Assembly (NCBI GenBank): GCA_900547745.1
Contig: URHT01000028.1
Location: 1-24,659, forward strand
DNA from: an uncultured Eubacteriales bacterium
Lineage (GTDB): Bacteria > Bacillota > Clostridia > Oscillospirales > Oscillospiraceae
Length of the DNA: 24,659 nt
Direction: 5' to 3'
Every line of letters begins with the position of its first letter. Within the stretch, counting starts at the first letter, position 1. Shown piece after piece: positions 20,662 to 24,659 of this stretch. The notes beneath the pieces were generated by a model. The model ran no database searches. It worked only from the letters and a program-made list of their open reading frames with translations, and was not told the DNA's origin. The translations under genes and the position numbers were made by a program.

Positions 20662-21412
20662 ACAGGTGCTCCAGCAGACCGATGACCAGCAGGTGCAGGG
20701 GGTAGTAGAGATAGAACAGCCACTTCATGACCCGGTTGATCCGGGGGCTGCGGCCCCGCTGCCCGTTGTAAAGCCGGAGGATGGGCAGGCTCAGCACCAC
20801 ACCCATCTGTACCAGACCGTATACCCAGTCCAGCGCCAGCGCGTACACAACGGCGTACAGCGCCACATAGAACGTCATCCACAGGCCCTGCTTTTTCAGG
20901 TCGCCCCGGTTGGTGCCGAAGGCCAGCACGCACAGCGATGCAATGCAGCTCCAGTCGCTGGGGAAGGTGATCAGGCAGATACCAACCACCAGCGCGGTCT
21001 TGGCGGCGGCGCTCAGGCGGTCGCTGTGGGCCACCCGCAGCATCACAAGGCCCCACGCCAGCGGCCACAGCACGCTGGTCTGGTTCAGCACCGCCCCGTA
21101 ATAGAACGGGATAAAGGAGCGCCAGTCCACGAAGTCCGCTGAGGCGTACAGGTAGCAGAAGTGGGAGATCGCCGCAAACACGAACAGCCGCGCCGTGTAT
21201 TTGCGGACATCGCGGGTGTGGTGAAAGCCCTCCGCGATGAAGTAGCACATGATGGGGCAGGTCAGCCGCCCGATCAGGTGCATCGCCAGCGGCAGCCACT
21301 GCCGGGGATAGCCGGGGAACACCGCCCACGCGATGTGATCCGCCGTCATGGCCAGAATGGCGATGAGCTTGATGGTGTTGGCGTCCAGCCCTTTTTTGGC
21401 CACAGACGGCAT
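20660..21412 (-). CDS. TraX-family membrane protein (putative acyltransferase)
   Basis: A polytopic membrane protein of 250 residues, matching the TraX family named after the F-plasmid pilin N-acetylase and now known as widespread chromosomal proteins in Firmicutes. The hallmark start GLDANTIKLIAILAMTADHIAW (residues 8-29, quoted in meaning) is followed by HLIGRLTCPIMCYFIAEGFHHTRDVRKYTARL, containing conserved His and Arg residues, and seven or more hydrophobic helices. The ATG at 21412 has GGAGG at 8 bases; another ATG at 21433, next to the ppaC stop, is possible but has a weaker site. It lies 22 bp after ppaC and probably shares its transcript. The acceptor in this organism is unknown; there are no conjugation genes nearby. 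Confidence 0.85.
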   Translation of the reverse strand: MPSVAKKGLDANTIKLIAILAMTADHIAWAVFPGYPRQWLPLAMHLIGRLTCPIMCYFIAEGFHHTRDVRKYTARLFVFAAISHFCYLYASADFVDWRSFIPFYYGAVLNQTSVLWPLAWGLVMLRVAHSDRLSAAAKTALVVGICLITFPSDWSCIASLCVLAFGTNRGDLKKQGLWMTFYVALYAVVYALALDWVYGLVQMGVVLSLPILRLYNGQRGRSPRINRVMKWLFYLYYPLHLLVIGLLEHL

Positions 21413-21434
21413 GGCCGCGCCCTCCGCCGGCATC

Positions 21435-23045
21435 TCAGCCCCACAGGGTAGTCAGCATGGGGACTACCTGCTTCTTGCGGGACATGACGCCGGGCAGGAA
21501 CACCGCGTTGTCCTTGGGCTCCACGGCGAAGGCGTTGCGGATGGTGTCGTCGCTGCCGATGTACAGCAGCTGGGTGCCCTCCTGCAGCACATCGGTGAGC
21601 ATCAGGATCACCATGTCGTAGCTGTTGGCCTTCTGGGCCCTTCTCATGGCGCCCAGCAGCTCGTCCTTGCGCTCCATCAGGCTCTGGGAATCGATGCAGG
21701 TGACCTGCCCCACGCCCAGTACCTGCTCGGCAATGTGGAACTCCTTGAAGTCGCTGCGCAGCAGCTCCTCGGCGGACTTGCTGTCGTTGCTGCCGCTGAA
21801 CAGCTCCCGTCCCAGATCGGTGAGGGACACCTTGGCAATGCGGGCCAGCCGCTCGGCCATGGCGATGTCCCGCTTGGTGCAGGTGGGGGACTTGAACATA
21901 ACGGTGTCGGACAGGATGGCCGCCGCCATCAGCCCCGCCATATGGGGGGACGGCGTGACGCCGTGCTCCTGATACATGGAGGTGATGATGGTATTGGTGC
22001 TGCCCACCGGCTCGTTGCGGACGGAGATGGGCTGCCGGGTCTGGATGTCCGCCAGCCGGTGGTGGTCGATGATGCCCAGGATCTCCGCCTGCTCGATGCC
22101 GGGCACGGTCTGGGCCAGCTCGTTGTGATCCACCAGCACCACCCGCTTGCGCCGGGGCTTCAGCAGATGGTAACGGGACAGCGTACCCACGACCTTCTCC
22201 TCATCGTCCAAAACGGGGTAGCAGCGGTAGCGGCTTTTCAGCACGACCTCCCGCACATCGTCGATGTAGTCGTCCAAGTGGAAGGAGATGAGCCCCTCCG
22301 TGGCGCAGGGCCGCCCGATGGGGGTGGCCTGATAGATGAGCCGGTGGACGCGGCTGGCGTCCAGCGGCGTGGAGATAACGCAGGTGCTGCCGGCATTTTC
22401 CAGCCACTCCGGCTCCACGTCGGTCTGGCACAGGATGAGGCAGGCCACCTGCTTGTCCAGCGCCCGGCGGATCATGTCCGGCTGGCTGCCGCACAGCACG
22501 ATGCTGTCGGCGCTGTCGAACAGCAGGTTCTCGCAGTTCTGGGGCAGGGCGATGGACACGGAGCCGCTGACGCTGTCCACCATGTCGCCGCCGTCACCCA
22601 TGACGCGGCCCTCGATAACGCTCAGCAGGTTGAAAAGCGGGATGTCGTCCACCCGCGGATCGCCCACGGTGTTCAGGCTGAACGTGGCGATGTCCCCGGC
22701 GGACAGCATGCCGTACAGCGTGCCGTCCTCGTTGACCACGGGGATGGCGGAGATCTTCTGCTCCCGCATGAGCTTCCACGCACGGTCCATGGTAACGGAG
22801 GCGTCCAGGCAGGGCGGGCGGTCGAAGTCCAGATCCTGCACCTGCGTGCGGACGTTCTGGATAAAGCGGGGCGGGTTGAAGTGGAACCGCTCCAGCATCC
22901 GGTTTGTCTCGTCGCTGATGGTGCCCAGATGGACGGCCACATACTCCTTCTCGCCCAGCGCGTTTTTCAGCGCGGCGAAGGACATGGCGGCCACGATGGA
23001 GTCGGTATCCGGGTTGCGGTGCCCGGTGACATAGATCTCGTTCAT
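21435..23045 (-). CDS. ppaC: Manganese-dependent inorganic pyrophosphatase with CBS and DRTGG domains
   Basis: Hydrolyses pyrophosphate to phosphate in the cytosol, pulling biosynthetic reactions forward. The 536-residue protein is a family II DHH-type PPase carrying a regulatory insert: GHRNPDTDS (8-16, metal-binding His9, Asp13, Asp15), first CBS domain (about 75-125), DRTGG domain (about 135-245), second CBS domain (about 248-300), then the DHH motif IIDHHRLAD (325-333), GSTNT (348-352) and the substrate-binding SRKKQV (522-527). Characterised CBS-DRTGG PPases of Clostridium are inhibited by AMP/ADP and activated by ATP and diadenosine polyphosphates; the same regulation is inferred here. 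The frame is open 50 codons upstream, but ATG 23045 has AAGGAG and begins at the conserved N-terminus. Strong promoter at 23088-23116; traX follows by 22 bp. Confidence 0.96.
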   Translation of the reverse strand: MNEIYVTGHRNPDTDSIVAAMSFAALKNALGEKEYVAVHLGTISDETNRMLERFHFNPPRFIQNVRTQVQDLDFDRPPCLDASVTMDRAWKLMREQKISAIPVVNEDGTLYGMLSAGDIATFSLNTVGDPRVDDIPLFNLLSVIEGRVMGDGGDMVDSVSGSVSIALPQNCENLLFDSADSIVLCGSQPDMIRRALDKQVACLILCQTDVEPEWLENAGSTCVISTPLDASRVHRLIYQATPIGRPCATEGLISFHLDDYIDDVREVVLKSRYRCYPVLDDEEKVVGTLSRYHLLKPRRKRVVLVDHNELAQTVPGIEQAEILGIIDHHRLADIQTRQPISVRNEPVGSTNTIITSMYQEHGVTPSPHMAGLMAAAILSDTVMFKSPTCTKRDIAMAERLARIAKVSLTDLGRELFSGSNDSKSAEELLRSDFKEFHIAEQVLGVGQVTCIDSQSLMERKDELLGAMRRAQKANSYDMVILMLTDVLQEGTQLLYIGSDDTIRNAFAVEPKDNAVFLPGVMSRKKQVVPMLTTLWG

Positions 23046-23087
23046 ACGCGGTTGCTCCTTTGCGCAAAAATTCCTCTGTGACCTTAT

Positions 23088-23116
23088 ATTATAGAGGAAG
23101 TTTTTTCCGCGGTCAA
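23088..23116 (-). promoter_or_regulatory. Promoter of ppaC-traX
   Basis: On the minus strand TTGACC (23111-23116), 17 bp and consensus TATAAT (23088-23093), about 40 bp upstream of the ppaC start. The -35 box abuts the ATPase remnant. Confidence 0.85.
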
Positions 23117-23262
23117 TGGGTTTCCCCGCCAAGGGCGGACGCTTTTTGGAGGCGGTGGCCAAGGCGGACACTATTGTGTTCGGCAAGACCGGCACGCTGA
23201 CCTATGCGATGCCCACCGTGGCGGCGGTCATTCCCTTCGGCGGACACGACGAGGCGGATATG
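23116..23262 (+). pseudogene. Fragment of a heavy-metal P1B-type ATPase
   Basis: About 49 codons match the region around the phosphorylation site of cadmium/zinc/copper-translocating ATPases: KGGRFLEAVAKADTIVF, then GKTGTLT, then AMPTVAAVIPFGGHDEADM. Intact enzymes have DKTGT; here the phosphorylated Asp is Gly (GGC at 23182-23184), so even the fragment could not function. Homology begins around 23122 and stops abruptly at about 23262, where a tnpV remnant on the other strand begins. No membrane or ATP-binding parts remain. It is a deletion remnant, not a gene. Confidence 0.75.
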
Positions 23263-23385
23263 TGTATCAGTTCATTATTTAATATTTCAGTTGCACGATT
23301 CCGGACATTATTCATTCGTCTGACCCATTCCATTTGGGCGCCGGCTTTCAGCGTTTCCGTAGACCTCTGTCATCTGCTCCGGGCT
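23262..23385 (-). pseudogene. Remnant of transposon-encoded TnpV
   Basis: On the minus strand the frame reads TETLKAGAQMEWVRRMNN, then VRNRATEILNNELIHI, which matches the conserved C-terminus of the small TnpV proteins carried by clostridial transposons. Upstream, EQMTEVYG (about 23355-23385) continues the family pattern but lies in another frame, so there is a frameshift near 23355. The N-terminal half cannot be found, and the usual stop is lost at the junction with the ATPase fragment (about 23258-23265). The match is from memory of the family, not from a search. Confidence 0.6.
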
Positions 23386-23594
23386 GAAAAGCTGCTCCGG
23401 CAACAGAGGATCTTGTATTGTCGACCTCATAATCCACTATTGACCTGACATGGTCATTGAAAAGCATTATCAAACCCAACCTTATTCGACTATTTTCCGT
23501 CGTTGATGGAAATGGTCGCTTTTTATTTTGTTGGCATACCGATGAAAAGGGCCTTTTGACCTCAACGTCATATTTTGCAGGTCTTTTTGAACGC
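23386..23594. other. Gene-free remnant between tnpV scar and orphan gene
   Basis: I see no supported gene in this stretch. Short open frames exist on both strands (for example minus 23348-23596) but have no ribosome site and no recognisable domain. It is AT-richer than the DNA left of 23116 and contains a small palindrome (23545-23557). It is probably decayed mobile-element sequence. Confidence 0.4.
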
Positions 23595-23638
23595 AAAAGC
23601 GCCGGTTCGATGGTTCTACGAAACCAACAAACCGACGC
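23595..23638 (-). terminator. Terminator of the orphan gene
   Basis: On the minus strand a 17-bp stem (23622-23638 with 23599-23615) with two G-T wobble pairs and one T-T mismatch, 6-base loop, ends in TTTT (23595-23598). It lies 34 bp after the stop at 23672. Confidence 0.75.
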
Positions 23639-23671
23639 CCTGCCCCCATATTTATGTTGTGCTATGCGATC

Positions 23672-24487
23672 CTATAGGCAGAATGAATCCACCTCGCTCT
23701 TACCATCCGAATCTGTCCGAAGTATGCACAGCGTGAATCCTCCCAAATTGGGTTCAGTTTCTTTGGCGAGGGCAAGTATTTCCTCCGATATCTCTTTGGA
23801 TGTCAAGCAGAACGATCCGACCGCATTGCAGAGAACAATAAACTTCTTATACTTGCAGAATAACTCTTTGTATTTGTGGTACTTATTCACAATTCTTTCG
23901 GAGTATATTTTGTATCTCTCCGAAAGGTCGACGAGACTCTCTCCAACCGCCACCGCTTCGCCCAAATCGAAGTATGAGTAGTTTTCAGCTTTTCCGCCAT
24001 GTACTTTTTTCGCATTTTCCCGAATATCCGCCGCAGTGCGTCCTTTCCCAAAATTTTCTTTTGAGATTCTCCGCATGACAGACTCGCTTTCGGTTGTCAG
24101 TCGTGTAACTTCAATGCCAATTTCACCGGAATTTCCGAGCACAAAATCCGGCCGCTCAATTTTAAGAATTTTCGTGCTCCTGAGTTCCTTATAGTACGAG
24201 GACAAGGCGAATAGAACCGCATATTCTTCTCGTGCTTTTATATCATCGGGCAATTTGGCTTCTTCAAAAAATTGGCACAAATATTTGCCAAAATTGCGGT
24301 AATCTTGTGTGCTCAAATTGTGCGTATACTCGCAGAGAGACAACTTGTCAAACACATACTCAGCCCCGTCTATATTGACCGTTTCCCGTGCTGCGTCAAA
24401 AGTGTCGTATTCAAATGATTGGAGTGATGCAACGGTTTTTGCCAGTTGTTTGAGCGTAGCATTTCGATGCATTTGCTTTTCGTTCAT
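23672..24487 (-). CDS. Orphan protein, possible PD-(D/E)XK-like nuclease fold
   Basis: A 271-residue soluble protein of unknown function in DNA that is clearly AT-richer than the rest of the window. The only motif I recognise is ERPDFVLGNSGEIGIEVTRL (about 111-130): Pro-Asp114, then 11 residues, then Glu126-Val-Thr128. This is the layout of a PD-(D/E)XK nuclease core with Thr in place of the usual Lys. The flanks are helical, Lys/Glu-rich and contain several Cys; a hydrophobic strand KKFIVLCNAVGSF lies near the end. The ATG at 24487 follows a GAGAGAGA-type ribosome site; a start 15 codons earlier lies in the inverted repeat region. It has its own terminator but no methyltransferase or second toxin/defence gene is visible. 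A role in defence or a solitary restriction-like role is possible but unproven. Confidence 0.65.
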   Translation of the reverse strand: MNEKQMHRNATLKQLAKTVASLQSFEYDTFDAARETVNIDGAEYVFDKLSLCEYTHNLSTQDYRNFGKYLCQFFEEAKLPDDIKAREEYAVLFALSSYYKELRSTKILKIERPDFVLGNSGEIGIEVTRLTTESESVMRRISKENFGKGRTAADIRENAKKVHGGKAENYSYFDLGEAVAVGESLVDLSERYKIYSERIVNKYHKYKELFCKYKKFIVLCNAVGSFCLTSKEISEEILALAKETEPNLGGFTLCILRTDSDGKSEVDSFCL

Positions 24488-24509
24488 AATGTTCTCTCTC
24501 TCATAACAC

Positions 24510-24580
24510 GGATGCGAACCGATTGGGGCCAATACTCCCTAAAATTTCCAAAATTCGCCGGAAACGCTCGGTTCGCATCC
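24510..24580. repeat. 13-bp perfect inverted repeat upstream of the orphan gene
   Basis: GGATGCGAACCGA (24510-24522) and its exact reverse complement (24568-24580) are 45 bp apart, immediately upstream of the orphan gene. They may be operator half-sites, recombination sites or the ends of an inserted segment. Confidence 0.7.
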
Positions 24581-24603
24581 ACACAAATTTTCTCAATAAG
24601 TTA

Positions 24604-24642
24604 CAATAAATATCCCCCGGCGAAGCCGGGGGTATTTATTTT
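24604..24642. terminator. Terminator near the right edge
   Basis: An 8-bp GC stem (24614-24621 with 24625-24632, loop GAA) is extended by an AATAAATA/TATTTATT arm around one bulged T, and ends in TTTT on the plus side. The gene it serves is not visible. A second small hairpin GGGC-GAA-GCCC follows at 24645-24655. Confidence 0.7.
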
Positions 24643-24659
24643 GCGGGCGAAGCCCTATG

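Noticed and set aside
18111..20705. 864-codon plus-strand open frame opposite the MMPL gene
   Set aside because: His/Gln/Asp-rich antisense shadow of a transporter with intact motifs.
23457..23981. 174-codon plus-strand frame over the terminator and end of the orphan gene
   Set aside because: It overlaps the orphan gene and its terminator, and lacks a ribosome site and domain. A remnant cannot be fully excluded.

Overview
The window reads as chromosomal DNA of a GC-rich, spore-forming, anaerobic Firmicute, most likely Oscillospiraceae/Ruminococcaceae (Clostridium cluster IV type). The evidence is spmA-spmB spore maturation genes, an AbrB-type regulator, the Bacillus/Clostridium-type pairings DUF1934-argS and abrB/rsmI/yabB, a CBS-domain manganese pyrophosphatase, a clostridial 8Fe ferredoxin and a strongly GC-biased third codon position. 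Genus cannot be decided from the sequence alone.

Layout. 1-440: tandem hairpins and a small XRE regulator with a repeated 10-bp box upstream. 444-1734 (minus): pyridoxamine kinase and a conserved hypothetical. 1837-4926 (plus): murI, a DUF1934 gene and argS in one tight operon. 4933-5177: a dense run of five perfect hairpins whose two outer members are almost identical. 5178-6285 (minus): spmB and spmA. 6371-6739 (plus): abrB-like gene with a near-consensus promoter. 6769-8431 (minus): rsmI and a yabB/trmN6-like methyltransferase, convergent with abrB. 8489-9497 (minus): a membrane-anchored zinc-ribbon/Ig-like protein. 9548-10978 (plus): uridine kinase and a YdcF-family membrane protein. 11023-11305 (plus): a 57-residue ferredoxin. 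11494-11706 (minus): tRNA-Leu(UAG). 11891-14095 (plus): an EF-G paralogue with altered GTPase motifs. 14105-23116 (minus): GLUG-repeat surface protein, MMPL/RND exporter, TraX-family protein and CBS-type Mn pyrophosphatase.

From about 23116 the character changes: a fragment of a heavy-metal P-type ATPase abuts a frameshifted tnpV remnant, followed by a visibly AT-richer segment with one orphan gene (possible PD-(D/E)XK-like protein), its own terminator and a 13-bp inverted repeat. This looks like a scarred mobile-element insertion that continues towards or past the right edge.

Most of the window is housekeeping: cell-wall D-glutamate, arginyl-tRNA, rRNA and tRNA methylation, nucleotide salvage, pyrophosphate removal and spore maturation. 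The best candidates for something undescribed are (a) the translationally coupled MMPL exporter plus 1335-residue GLUG protein with two exported domains on one polypeptide, (b) the palindrome cassette between argS and spmB, (c) the EF-G paralogue lacking the catalytic histidine, and (d) the orphan gene in the AT-rich scar.
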